From: Rhodococcus koreensis
Lineage (GTDB): Bacteria > Actinomycetota > Actinomycetes > Mycobacteriales > Mycobacteriaceae
NCBI RefSeq assembly: GCF_900105905.1
Contig: NZ_FNSV01000005.1
Location: 4,340,001 to 4,404,000, forward strand
Reading direction: 5' to 3'
Length of the DNA: 64,000 nucleotides
The translations under genes were made by a program, and so were the position numbers. Positions 1 through 8,096 of the stretch are shown in pieces. Every line of letters starts with the position of its first letter. Position 1 is the first letter of the stretch. Below the pieces are notes generated by a model. The model had not been told where the DNA came from and searched no databases. It saw nothing but the letters and a program-made list of their open reading frames with translations.

Positions 1-735
1 CGACGCCTGCAACTCGGTCAGCGCCACCAGTCCGTGCACCTCGGGCTCACGGGGTAGCAGTCCGGCGAGGACACGGGCGAGCCGCATCGCCTCGGCGGCG
101 AGGTCACGTCGTATCCAGTCCTCACCCGACGTGGCGGCGTAGCCCTCGTTGAACACCAGGTAGACCACCTCGAGCACCGCCGACAGTCGCGCCGGAAGTT
201 CCTCGCGCGCCGGCACCTCGAACGGCACCTTCGCCTCCGACAGCGTCCGCTTGGCCCTGCTGATCCGCTGTCCCATCGTCGCCGACGGCACCAGGAACGC
301 CCGCGCGATCTCGTCCGTCCGGAGACCACCCACCAGCCGGAGTGTCAACGCCACCCGCGACTCCCGGGGAAGCACCGGGTGACACGCCACGAACACCAGC
401 GCCAGCAGATCGTCCTCCACACCCTCGACCGCGTCCGGCGCGGGCATCGCGCTCGGCTGCTGCGCCGAGGGGTCCACGGCGATCTGCGTGTACTTCGACT
501 GCTGCGACCGCTCACGGCGAATCCGATCGATCGCCTTGTGTTTGGCCGTCGCCGTCAGCCACGCACCCGGATTGTCCGGGACGCCGTCCCGCGGCCACTG
601 CTCCAGCGCCAGCACGAACGCGTCCTGCGCGATCTCCTCGGCCGTGCCGACATCACGGACGAGACGGGTGAGGGACGCGATGAGCCGCGGCGACTCCATC
701 CGCCACACCGCCTCGACCGTGCGCCGCGCGTCCAT
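1..735 (-). CDS. ECF-type RNA polymerase sigma factor, 3' part missing
   Basis: The reading frame is open from an ATG at 735 to the window edge, giving 245 residues without a stop, so the C-terminus lies outside. The N-terminus carries an ECF sigma region 2 (VRDVGTAEEIAQDAFVLAL, then NPGAWLTATAKHKAIDRIRR). Further on come the region 4 type sequence LRLVGGLRTDEIARAFLVP and then SRAKRTLSEAKVPFEVP, followed by a long C-terminal extension (FNEGYAATSGEDWIRRDLA). That layout is typical of the ECF group with a DUF6596-like extension, which is commonly encoded beside YCII-domain proteins. The ATG lies one base after the stop codon of the YCII gene, so the two are almost certainly cotranscribed and translationally coupled. 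Family assignment is firm; the regulon is unknown. Confidence 0.9.
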   Translation of the reverse strand, partial: MDARRTVEAVWRMESPRLIASLTRLVRDVGTAEEIAQDAFVLALEQWPRDGVPDNPGAWLTATAKHKAIDRIRRERSQQSKYTQIAVDPSAQQPSAMPAPDAVEGVEDDLLALVFVACHPVLPRESRVALTLRLVGGLRTDEIARAFLVPSATMGQRISRAKRTLSEAKVPFEVPAREELPARLSAVLEVVYLVFNEGYAATSGEDWIRRDLAAEAMRLARVLAGLLPREPEVHGLVALTELQAS

Positions 736-736
736 G

Positions 737-1177
737 TCAGCGGTCGGGGTGCTGCTCGCGGATCCGCGCCGCGAGCGCCTCTTCCCGCTCCCGCAACTCC
801 GGCGTGAACTCGTCCCCGAAGTCGTCCGACTCGAAGATCGGCCGCACCTCGATCAGCTGTCGTATTCCGGTGCCGGGGTCGGCGGGGCACTTCTTCACCC
901 ACTCGATCGCCTCCTCGAGAGACCGCACCTCCCAGATCCAGAAACCCGCGACGATCTCCTTCGACTCCGTGAACGGGCCGTCGACCACCGACGTCGTGCC
1001 GCCCTCGAACACCACCCGCGCCCCGGCGCTGGTCGGCTTCAGACCCTGCCCGTCGAGCATGATCCCGGCGTTCACCAAGTCCTCGTTGTACGCGCTCATC
1101 GCGGCGAGCATCGCCTCCGTCGGGGCGATCTTGTCTTCGTCGGCTCCGGCACCCTCGATCATCACCATGACCCGCAT
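737..1177 (-). CDS. YCII-related domain protein
   Basis: This 146-residue protein starts with the YCII-type strand MRVMVMIEGAG and contains the typical middle GLKPTSAGARVVFEGG...VVDGPFTESKEIVAGFWIWEV and the late RPIFESDDFG segment. YCII-like proteins are small ferredoxin-fold proteins with a conserved His or Asp pair; in actinobacteria many are paired with an ECF sigma factor and may sense or process a small molecule, but the biochemical role of this subgroup is not established. The start is well supported by a GAGGAGG ribosome-binding site about eight bases upstream. It is the first gene of a two-gene operon with the sigma factor at 735 and is divergent from the monooxygenase at 1392. Confidence 0.88.
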   Translation of the reverse strand: MRVMVMIEGAGADEDKIAPTEAMLAAMSAYNEDLVNAGIMLDGQGLKPTSAGARVVFEGGTTSVVDGPFTESKEIVAGFWIWEVRSLEEAIEWVKKCPADPGTGIRQLIEVRPIFESDDFGDEFTPELREREEALAARIREQHPDR

Positions 1178-1264
1178 GATTTCCTCCTCGATTGTGGTCG
1201 GTCCCGGCCTCTGCCCGGACTCACACGGTACGTCGAACGGCGGGCCCGGTTTTCGACATCAGCC

Positions 1265-1304
1265 GTGAGTACTTGTTAACCGCCAGCGGTTGGCAAGTAC
1301 TCAC
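1265..1304. repeat. 40-bp near-perfect palindrome (class C) between divergent genes
   Basis: The left arm, 1265-1283 (GTGAGTACTTGTTAACCGC), and right arm, 1286-1304, pair at 17 of 19 positions around a 2-base spacer; CC before and GG after extend the pairing to 21. No T-tract follows. It sits between the divergent YCII and monooxygenase genes, so it could be an operator. Its outer CGTGAGT start resembles the class A and B palindromes elsewhere in the window, so it may instead be a third class of that family. Confidence 0.7.
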
Positions 1305-1391
1305 GGGGGCGATTGCAACACGATGCAACGCTTGCCGCTCAGCTCCGACCGGCGTGTGCTGCATGTCACATACCGAGCGAAGGAGAGGTAC

Positions 1392-3215
1392 ATGACACAG
1401 ACGGTCCAGCCGACTGAGGTGCAGACGACCCTGACCCCCCAGGAACGCGTCGACCTGTGGTTGGCGAGCTTCGAATCCGCTCTCGCCACGCGCGACGTCG
1501 ATCGCGCCGCGGGCATGTTCGCCGTCGACAGTTTCTGGCGGGACCTGGTGGCGTTCACCTGGAACCTCAAGACCGTGGAGGGGCGCGACGCCGTCGCCGC
1601 GATGCTGCACGCACGCCTCGACGACACCGACCCGACGAACTTCCGCACCACCGAGACCCCGGACGAGGCGGACGGCGTCACGTCCGCGTGGATCGAATTC
1701 GAGACGGCGACGGGCCGGGGCAAGGGGCACCTGCGGCTGAAGGACGACGAGGCGTGGACGTTCCTCACCACCATGCAGGAGTTGAAGGGCCACGAGGAAC
1801 GCCGGGGACGGAACCGCGTCAAGGGCGCGGTCCACGGCTCCGGCGGCGACACCCAGAGCTGGGCGGAGAAGCGGGAGATCGAGGAGCGGGAACTCGGCTA
1901 CACCCGGCAGCCGTACGTTCTCGTGATCGGCGGCGGCCAGGGCGGCATCGCGCTCGGCGCACGGCTGCGCCAACTCGGGGTGCCGGCCATCGTCGTCGAC
2001 AAGAACGAACGCCCCGGCGACCAGTGGCGCAACCGGTACAAGTCGCTGTGCCTGCACGACCCGGTCTGGTACGACCACCTGCCGTACATGCAGTTCCCGG
2101 ACAACTGGCCGGTGTTCGCCCCGAAGGACAAGATCGGCGACTGGCTCGAGATGTACACGAAGGTGATGGAGATTCCGTACTGGGCGTCCACCACCTGCAC
2201 GTCCGCGAGGTTCGACGAAGAAACGAAGGAGTGGACCGTCGTCCTCGACCGCGACGGCGAAGAGGTGGTGCTCCACCCGAAGCAGTTGGTGCTCGCCACC
2301 GGCATGTCGGGCAAACCGAACGTTCCGACGTTCCCCGGCCAGGACGTCTTCCGCGGTGAGCAGCACCACTCGAGCCGGCACCCCGGTCCGGACGCCTACG
2401 CCGGGAAGCGCGTCGTCGTCGTCGGAGCCAACAACTCGGCGCACGACATCTGCAAGGCGCTCTTCGAGACCGGCGCCGACGTGACGATGCTGCAGCGGTC
2501 GTCCACGCACATCGTGAAGTCGGATTCGCTGATGGACCTCGGCCTCGGCGACCTCTACTCGGAGCGCGCGCTCGCGGCGGGCATGACGACGGAGAAGGCC
2601 GACCTCACGTTCGCGTCGCTGCCGTACAAGATCATGCACGAATTCCAGATCCCGATCTATCAGAAGATCGCCGAACGGGACAAAGACTTCTACGAGCGAC
2701 TCGAAAAGGCCGGTTTCAAGCTCGATTTCGGTGACGACGGTTCCGGTCTGTTCATGAAGTACCTGCGCCGCGGGTCCGGCTACTACATCGACGTCGGCGC
2801 GTCCGAACTAGTCGCGGACGGCAGCATCCACCTCGTGTCCGGACAGGTCGACCATCTCAGCGAGGACGCCGTGGTTCTCACCGACGGCACCGAGTTGCCT
2901 GCCGACCTCGTCGTCTACGCCACCGGCTACGGGTCGATGAACGGCTGGGCCGCCGACCTCATGGGCCAGGAAGTGGCCGACAAGGTCGGAAAGTGCTGGG
3001 GTCTCGGCTCCGACACCACCAAGGACCCCGGGCCGTGGGAGGGCGAACAGCGCAACATGTGGAAGCCCACCCAGCAGGAAGCGCTGTGGTTCCACGGCGG
3101 CAACCTGCACCAGTCGCGGCACTACTCGCTGTACCTCGCCCTGCAGCTCAAAGCGCGGCACGAGGAGATCCCGACACCGGTCTACGGGCTGCAGGAGGTG
3201 CATCACCTCAGCTGA
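1392..3215 (+). CDS. FAD/NAD(P)-dependent monooxygenase with N-terminal NTF2-like domain
   Basis: The protein is 607 residues from the ATG at 1392, preceded by AGGAGAGG; an in-frame ATG at 1290 is rejected because it falls inside the palindrome. Residues 1 to about 150 look like a SnoaL/NTF2-type domain (ERVDLWLASFESALATRDVD...). The rest is a flavin-containing monooxygenase fold: FAD-binding VLVIGGGQGGIALGARL, an FMO-signature-like FRGEQHHSSRH, a second dinucleotide fold VVVVGANNSAHDICKAL, and a late VVYATGYG motif. Flavin monooxygenases of this type (YUCCA/CzcO-like) insert oxygen from O2 using NADPH. Rhodococcus carries many paralogues and the substrate cannot be read from sequence. It is monocistronic and probably controlled from the 1265-1304 region. 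Confidence 0.88.
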   Translation: MTQTVQPTEVQTTLTPQERVDLWLASFESALATRDVDRAAGMFAVDSFWRDLVAFTWNLKTVEGRDAVAAMLHARLDDTDPTNFRTTETPDEADGVTSAWIEFETATGRGKGHLRLKDDEAWTFLTTMQELKGHEERRGRNRVKGAVHGSGGDTQSWAEKREIEERELGYTRQPYVLVIGGGQGGIALGARLRQLGVPAIVVDKNERPGDQWRNRYKSLCLHDPVWYDHLPYMQFPDNWPVFAPKDKIGDWLEMYTKVMEIPYWASTTCTSARFDEETKEWTVVLDRDGEEVVLHPKQLVLATGMSGKPNVPTFPGQDVFRGEQHHSSRHPGPDAYAGKRVVVVGANNSAHDICKALFETGADVTMLQRSSTHIVKSDSLMDLGLGDLYSERALAAGMTTEKADLTFASLPYKIMHEFQIPIYQKIAERDKDFYERLEKAGFKLDFGDDGSGLFMKYLRRGSGYYIDVGASELVADGSIHLVSGQVDHLSEDAVVLTDGTELPADLVVYATGYGSMNGWAADLMGQEVADKVGKCWGLGSDTTKDPGPWEGEQRNMWKPTQQEALWFHGGNLHQSRHYSLYLALQLKARHEEIPTPVYGLQEVHHLS

Positions 3216-3231
3216 TCGGTCCCGACACAAC

Positions 3232-3262
3232 GCGGGCGCCTCGCATCGTGCGGGGCGCCCGC
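3232..3262 (+). terminator. stem-loop terminator after the monooxygenase gene
   Basis: A perfect 9-bp stem (GCGGGCGCC at 3232-3240 with 3254-3262) lies 16 bases after the stop codon, without a T-run. It is followed by two tandem copies of CCAGACACGGTGTGCGG near 3284-3317. It may serve both the monooxygenase and the convergent SRPBCC gene. Confidence 0.55.
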
Positions 3263-3316
3263 ACACTGTGTGCGTCCAGACACGGTGTGCGGCCAGACAC
3301 GGTGTGCGGCAGATTG

Positions 3317-3751
3317 TTACCTCGCCTCGAGGACCCCGGTCATCTGTTTGACGGTCTTGCCCGCGAGTACCTCGAACGCGAGGCGGGCGGCGGGGTCGGC
3401 GAAGCGCGCCAGGCCGGTGAATTCGAGATGCGCGCGGTAGGTGATCGACGTCGAGGCGTCGTGCACCTTCTCGAACGACAGGTCGTCCGACGTGACCGCG
3501 GCTCCGTTGCGACCCTCGAAGACGACGTGATCGGGGTCGTCGCGGGTCATGCGGTAGGTGAGTTCGGTGGTGCGCCCGAAGAACGAGGACACGTTGCGCC
3601 ATTCCGTGCCCACCGCCACCGGACCGGGCGTGGTCTGCTCGCACTTCTCGGTCCCGGGATCCCAGGCCGTGGTGTTCGCGAAGTCACGCAGGTATGCGAC
3701 GACTTCCCCGAGCGGTGAGGCGACGGTGAACGTTCTGCTGACGTCGGCCAC
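3317..3751 (-). CDS. SRPBCC family (polyketide cyclase/START-like) protein
   Basis: This 144-residue protein has the SRPBCC pattern: an N-terminal strand SRTFTVASPLGEVVAYLRDF, the WDPGTEKCEQTTPGP segment, a central TYRMTRDDPDHVVFEG and a long C-terminal helix. SRPBCC proteins form a hydrophobic cavity and bind lipids or aromatic ligands; the ligand here is unknown. The GTG start at 3751 is supported by AGGAGG, which overlaps the stop codon of the upstream DUF4193 gene nine bases away, so the two genes form an operon. Confidence 0.85.
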   Translation of the reverse strand: MADVSRTFTVASPLGEVVAYLRDFANTTAWDPGTEKCEQTTPGPVAVGTEWRNVSSFFGRTTELTYRMTRDDPDHVVFEGRNGAAVTSDDLSFEKVHDASTSITYRAHLEFTGLARFADPAARLAFEVLAGKTVKQMTGVLEAR

Positions 3752-3760
3752 GCGGGCCTC

Positions 3761-4060
3761 CTATGCGCAGTCGCGGCAGATCAGCTGCCCGCCCTCTTCG
3801 GACGCGAGACGCGAACGATGATGGACCAGGAAGCAACTGCTACAGGTGAATTCGTCGGCCCTCTTCGGGACGACCCGGACCGTGAGTTCCTCACCGGACA
3901 GGTCGGCGCCGGGCAGTTCGAAGGACTCCGCCGTGTCGGTCTCCTCGACGTCGACGACGGACGACTGCGAGTCGTTCCTCCGTGTCTTCAGTTCTTCGAG
4001 CGAGTCCGCGGCGAGTTCGTCGTCGACGGTAACCCGTGGTGCGTCGTAGTCGGTTGCCAT
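3761..4060 (-). CDS. DUF4193 family zinc-ribbon-like protein
   Basis: The protein is 99 residues from the ATG at 4060, which has GGGAGGAAGTC just upstream; an upstream in-frame ATG at 4105 lacks such a site. It begins MATDYDAPRVTVDDELAADS and ends with a CSSC...CRDC pair that probably binds zinc, as in the DUF4193 family of Actinobacteria. The middle is acidic (DVEETDTAESFELPGADL). DUF4193 proteins are near-universal in mycobacteria and relatives, are thought to be soluble, and have no settled function. First gene of a two-gene operon with the SRPBCC gene. Confidence 0.88.
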   Translation of the reverse strand: MATDYDAPRVTVDDELAADSLEELKTRRNDSQSSVVDVEETDTAESFELPGADLSGEELTVRVVPKRADEFTCSSCFLVHHRSRLASEEGGQLICRDCA

Positions 4061-4236
4061 GACTTCCTCCCTTTGGCTCATGTTCCCCGTGTCGTGAAAT
4101 TCCACACTTGCGGGGCACGGTTGCTAGACAACGCACCGATCCCGCATTTTGTTCCCGGGCGGCCACAGCTGCCCTGTGATTGCGGGATGCCCGTTCCGGG
4201 TACCACTCAATCAGCCGATCGGAAGGTGGTCTGTCG

Positions 4237-4494
4237 ATGACGAGTGCGCGCGACGAGCACGGCAATCCCGTGCCCGACCCGGAGCCGGTGCCGCCGTCAC
4301 CGGGCCCTCCTCCGGTGCCGCCGACGCCGACACCACCCCACCCGTTTCCGCCGGAGCCGGGTCCGGAACCCGCACCGCCCGAGCCGGGACCGCAGCCTGG
4401 TCCGCCGGGGCCGACGCCGCCCCCTGGTCCGCCGATTCCCGAGCCGACTCCCCCGTTTCCGCCACAGATGCACAGCCCCACCCACTCCCTGTAG
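4237..4494 (+). CDS. small proline-rich protein, hypothetical
   Basis: An 85-residue frame begins MTSARDEHGNPVPDPEPVPP and is then almost entirely Pro with Glu, Gly and Thr (PPEPGPEPAPPEPGP type) up to PTHSL. GGAAGGTGG lies shortly before the ATG at 4237. There is no signal peptide or membrane segment. Low-complexity frames of this kind can be accidental in high-GC DNA, but the ribosome-binding site and the absence of a better gene in this interval favour a real gene. Its stop codon overlaps the IdeR-type box that precedes the next gene, so it may have been left behind by rearrangement or may be coregulated. Confidence 0.5.
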   Translation: MTSARDEHGNPVPDPEPVPPSPGPPPVPPTPTPPHPFPPEPGPEPAPPEPGPQPGPPGPTPPPGPPIPEPTPPFPPQMHSPTHSL

Positions 4495-4509
4495 GTTAGC
4501 CTCACCTAC
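4491..4509 (+). promoter_or_regulatory. IdeR/DmdR-type iron box
   Basis: GTAGGTTAGCCTCACCTAC is a near-palindrome that matches the actinobacterial iron-box consensus TTAGGTTAGGCTAACCTAA at 15 of 19 positions. It lies 15 bases before the start codon of the siderophore-binding protein gene, where an iron-loaded repressor would block transcription. Confidence 0.85.
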
Positions 4510-4523
4510 AGGTGAGGTAGTGG

Positions 4524-5540
4524 ATGCGAACGCTCAACCGTCGCAAGTTCCTGACCGTGAGCGCCGGGGTCGGCATGGCCGCCGTCGCCGCAGCGTGCTC
4601 GTCCGGCACCGAAGCCGGCTCCGAAGGCGACACCCGGACGGTGACGCACAAGAAGGGAACGACCGAAGTCCCGGGCGACCCCCAGCGGATCGTCACCGTC
4701 GGCTACTCCGACCAGGACACGCTCCTCGCGTTCGGACGGACGCCGGTCGGCGTCACCGACTGGTACGGCGACTATCCGGACGCCACCTGGCCCTGGGCCC
4801 AGGACGCGCTCGGCGGTGCGCACCCCGAAGTCTTCAACCGCGGACAGTTCACCGGTGAGGCCAACTTCGCGTACGAGGAGATCGCGAAACTCGGCCCCGA
4901 CCTGATCCTCGCGCTGTACATCGACGTCGACGACGACGCGTATCAGCGACTTTCGGCCATCGCGCCCACCGTCACGACATCTCCGGACTACCCCGATTTC
5001 GGCATGCCGTGGCAGGACGCCGTCCGCATCGTCGGCACCACCCTCGGCGAGGACCGGAAGGCGGATCAACTCGTCGCCGACGTCGACGACCTGGTCGCGC
5101 AACAGCGCGCCGCCCACCCCGAATTCGAGGGCAAGACGGTCGCGGTGGCCGAACTGGGCGACGCCGGCTCGTTCTACGTCCGCTCCCCGAACGACCCCCG
5201 CTCACGCCTGATGACATCGCTCGGGTTCGTCGTCCCGGAGCAGATCACCCAGCTCGCGGGCGACCAGGACGCGTTCACCATCAGCAAGGAACAGCTGAAC
5301 ATCCTCGACGTCGACGTCGACGTCCTCGTCTGGAACGTGGGCAGCAGCCCCGGCGCCGAAGCGCAGATCACCGCGGACCCCGTCTATCAGTCACTGCCGG
5401 TGGCGAAGGCCGGACGGGCCGTGTTCGTCGACGACCCCACCGTCTCCGGCGCTCTCACCTGGGGCACCGTCCTCAGCCTCCCTTATGCCGTCGACGCCCT
5501 CGTGCCGAAACTGGCGGAGGCCGCCGCCAAACCGGCCTGA
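4524..5540 (+). CDS. iron-siderophore ABC transporter substrate-binding lipoprotein
   Basis: The 338-residue protein opens with a twin-arginine signal and lipobox (LNRRKFLTVSAGVGMAAV, then AAAC at about residues 25-28), so it should be exported folded and lipid-anchored outside the membrane. The mature part has class III (FecB/FepB/BtuF-like) substrate-binding features: PQRIVTVGYSDQDTLLAFG, EEIAKLGPDLILALY, and a C-terminal VFVDDPTVSGALTWG...YAVDALVPKL. Such proteins deliver ferric siderophores to a FecCD-type importer. No permease or ATPase genes lie nearby, so it must use partners encoded elsewhere. The iron box at 4491-4509 predicts repression in iron-replete cells. The ATG at 4524 follows GGTGAGG. 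The convergent fusion gene ends four bases away. Confidence 0.93.
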   Translation: MRTLNRRKFLTVSAGVGMAAVAAACSSGTEAGSEGDTRTVTHKKGTTEVPGDPQRIVTVGYSDQDTLLAFGRTPVGVTDWYGDYPDATWPWAQDALGGAHPEVFNRGQFTGEANFAYEEIAKLGPDLILALYIDVDDDAYQRLSAIAPTVTTSPDYPDFGMPWQDAVRIVGTTLGEDRKADQLVADVDDLVAQQRAAHPEFEGKTVAVAELGDAGSFYVRSPNDPRSRLMTSLGFVVPEQITQLAGDQDAFTISKEQLNILDVDVDVLVWNVGSSPGAEAQITADPVYQSLPVAKAGRAVFVDDPTVSGALTWGTVLSLPYAVDALVPKLAEAAAKPA

Positions 5541-5544
5541 CCGT

Positions 5545-7929
5545 TCACTCCGACTCGTCTTCGAGCCGGGTGAGCGCGACCAGCGTCCGGACCCCGTGCA
5601 CCATGGCGCGTTCGTCGAGGTTGAAACCCGGCTGGTGCAGCTCCTGGGGTGTGCCGGTGCCGTCCCACACGCCGAGCCTGGCCATCGCGCCCGGGACCTT
5701 CTCGAGGTACCAGGCGAAGTCCTCGCCGCCGCTGGACTGGTGGGCCTCGCCCAGGTGGTCGAAGCCGACGACCGATTCGATCGCCTCACGCAGGTCGGCG
5801 GTGCAGTCGGGATCGTTGACGACGGGCGGGACACCTTGCCGGTAGGAGAGCTCGTACCGCACGTTGTACGGTGCGAGCAGGTGGCAGATCGCGTCCGTGA
5901 CCAGCGGTTCGAGCAAGGCCCACGTCTCGCGGGACGCACTGCGCAGGGTGCCGACCAGTTCACCCGACTCGGGCACGGAGTTCGCGGCCTGCCCCGCGGC
6001 CACCTTGCCCCACGTGAGGACGGTCGCGGTGCGGGCGTCGATGCGGCGGTCGAGCACGGACGCGAGTCCCGTCACCAGGACGGCGGCGGCGTGGATCAGA
6101 TCGCCGGTCAGGTGCGGCCGGGCGGTGTGCCCGCCCGACGACCACAACCGCACGGTGACGGAGTCGTTGGACGAGGTGATCGGCCCGGTCCGGGTGGCCA
6201 GCTTGCCGACTTCGAGGTGCGGGTCGCAGTGCAGCGCGAAGATCTTCGACACCCCGTCGAGTGCGCCCGCGGCGATCGTGTCGACGGAGCCGCCGGGTGT
6301 CGTCTCCTCGGCGGGCTGGAAGATGAGCCGGACCCGGGTCGGCGGCGGGTACTTCACGAGGACCGACGCCGCCCCCATCAGCATCGTGGTGTGGGCGTCG
6401 TGACCGCACGCGTGCGACACCCCGGGGACCGTCGACTCGAACGGGAGACCCGTCGCCTCGGCGACCGGGAGTGCATCGAGGTCGGCGCGCAGTGCGACGC
6501 AGTCGCCCGTCTCCGGGCCGAGGTCGCACCACAGGCCGGTGCCGCCGGGCAACACGACGGGTTCGAGTCCGAGACCCATGAGGTGGTTGCGCACGATTCC
6601 GGTGGTCCGGCGTTCCTCGAACGACAGCTCCGGATGCGCGTGCAGATCCCGGCGCCACTCGATCAGCTTCTTCTCGTCGAGCTCCGTCGACTCCGTCCAC
6701 GTCATGTCGGCGGTGTCGGCGCGATCCCACAGCCTGGCGCTCCAGTACCGCCGGGTCCGGCGACCACCGATCGAGGTCGGGTCCGTCCGGGGCGGCGCGG
6801 GCGAGACCTCCACCTCCGGGAGGTGTTCGGTGCGGCCCGCCGTCTCTGCGAGCAGCAGGTCGACGACGTCGGTGAGCCGGCCTCGGCGAGCGAGCGCGTG
6901 ACGTTGCCGAGCCGCGGAACTCCCGTGGGCGGACGCCTCGGCGGACAACTCCAGCACGGTGTCCCAGTCGCCTGCCTGCTCGAGCTGCGGTCGCAGCGAG
7001 TTCACGAAGTCGCCGACGAGGTCGGACGCGGGACGCGCCTGCGGAAACCGCACGTCGACCAACTCCCCCTCCAACCCCGACCGCGCCGCCCGCCACAACG
7101 CCGCCCGCGTCAGGGTCGGGACCACCTCGACGCCCTTCGTCCCTGCGCGCAGACCCTCCACCTCGCGTTCGACGAGCGCCCGGAAGAGGGCGGCGACGAG
7201 CACGACCGTGTCCAGCCGGGGGCAGCTGTCGCACACCCGCAACTCCAGGGTCGGAAGCTTCACCGACGGCCGGACGTCGAAATACGCCATGCCCGGGTCG
7301 CTGATCACCCCGCTGGCGACCAGGTCGTCGATCAGGGCGCCGTACTCGACGGCCGAGGCGACGGGCGCGGCCGGACCGGTGCTGGGCCAGCGCAACCACA
7401 GAAGCGTCCGCGCGCTCGCATAGCCGGTGTCCGCACCGTCCGACCGGAACGGGGAACTTGCGCTGAGCGCCAGGAGGACGGGCATGTGCGGGGCGACACG
7501 GTGCGCGACCTGCACGGCCTCGTCACGGTCGGGCAGGTCGACGTGAACCTGGGTGCCGCAGATCAGCTGCTCACGGGCGAGCACCTGGTAGTCCGCGAGC
7601 ATCCGCCGGTAGCGCTGCGTCCCCGTCACGTGCATCTCGGCGGGCAGCGCCAGCGGCATCGAACCCGCGGCCGCCACCCCGATCCCGAGTCCCTCGGCCG
7701 CGTCGATCAGCACCGTTCGGTGCCGCTCCAGATCGCTGCGCAGGCCGTCGAGGTCGGCGTACACACCGCTGTTCACCTCGACGACGCACTGCTGGAGTTC
7801 GTCGACGTACACGTCGTCGGGAAGTCGTGCCAGCAACTCCGGCGCGCGGGTGGTCAGGCGCCGGGTCTTGCGATCGATGAGATGGAATTCCTCTTCGACC
7901 CCCACTTTCCGTGGGTCGCTGACGAGCAC
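5545..7929 (-). CDS. fusion of GCS2-type carboxylate-amine ligase and M20 amidohydrolase
   Basis: This 794-residue protein joins two enzyme families. Residues 1 to about 380 are a glutamate-cysteine ligase family 2 (YbdK-like) domain: VGVEEEFHLIDRKT at the start, then ELQQCVVEVNSGVY, GTQVHVDLPDRDEAV and AYFDVRPSVKLPTLELRVCD. Residues from about 425 are an M20D amidohydrolase of the aminoacylase/IAA-amino-acid hydrolase type: LIEWRRDLHAHPELSFEER, the metal-binding SHACGHDAHTTM near residue 506, IFQPAEETTPGG, and SSGGEDFAWYLEKVPG near the end. YbdK-type ligases make an amide bond with ATP and M20D enzymes hydrolyse amide bonds, so the fusion may edit or recycle one substrate; this is inference. 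The GTG start at 7929 is the only plausible one because an in-frame TAG lies four codons upstream. Gamma-glutamyltransferase is encoded just upstream on the same strand. Confidence 0.88.
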   Translation of the reverse strand: MLVSDPRKVGVEEEFHLIDRKTRRLTTRAPELLARLPDDVYVDELQQCVVEVNSGVYADLDGLRSDLERHRTVLIDAAEGLGIGVAAAGSMPLALPAEMHVTGTQRYRRMLADYQVLAREQLICGTQVHVDLPDRDEAVQVAHRVAPHMPVLLALSASSPFRSDGADTGYASARTLLWLRWPSTGPAAPVASAVEYGALIDDLVASGVISDPGMAYFDVRPSVKLPTLELRVCDSCPRLDTVVLVAALFRALVEREVEGLRAGTKGVEVVPTLTRAALWRAARSGLEGELVDVRFPQARPASDLVGDFVNSLRPQLEQAGDWDTVLELSAEASAHGSSAARQRHALARRGRLTDVVDLLLAETAGRTEHLPEVEVSPAPPRTDPTSIGGRRTRRYWSARLWDRADTADMTWTESTELDEKKLIEWRRDLHAHPELSFEERRTTGIVRNHLMGLGLEPVVLPGGTGLWCDLGPETGDCVALRADLDALPVAEATGLPFESTVPGVSHACGHDAHTTMLMGAASVLVKYPPPTRVRLIFQPAEETTPGGSVDTIAAGALDGVSKIFALHCDPHLEVGKLATRTGPITSSNDSVTVRLWSSGGHTARPHLTGDLIHAAAVLVTGLASVLDRRIDARTATVLTWGKVAAGQAANSVPESGELVGTLRSASRETWALLEPLVTDAICHLLAPYNVRYELSYRQGVPPVVNDPDCTADLREAIESVVGFDHLGEAHQSSGGEDFAWYLEKVPGAMARLGVWDGTGTPQELHQPGFNLDERAMVHGVRTLVALTRLEDESE

Positions 7930-8096
7930 GATGTGCCTCTATTTCCCTGTGGCACCCTCGGTATGGTCGAAGAACGCCCAGGTGCCGTCCGGGGGATCGT
8001 TCACATCGTTGTTCGCCATGGTCGATGGGTTCCCCGCCGGCCGGGGTCTGAACCATCGGATGGACTATCCCCTCTTCTTCACACCGCATTCGCGGT

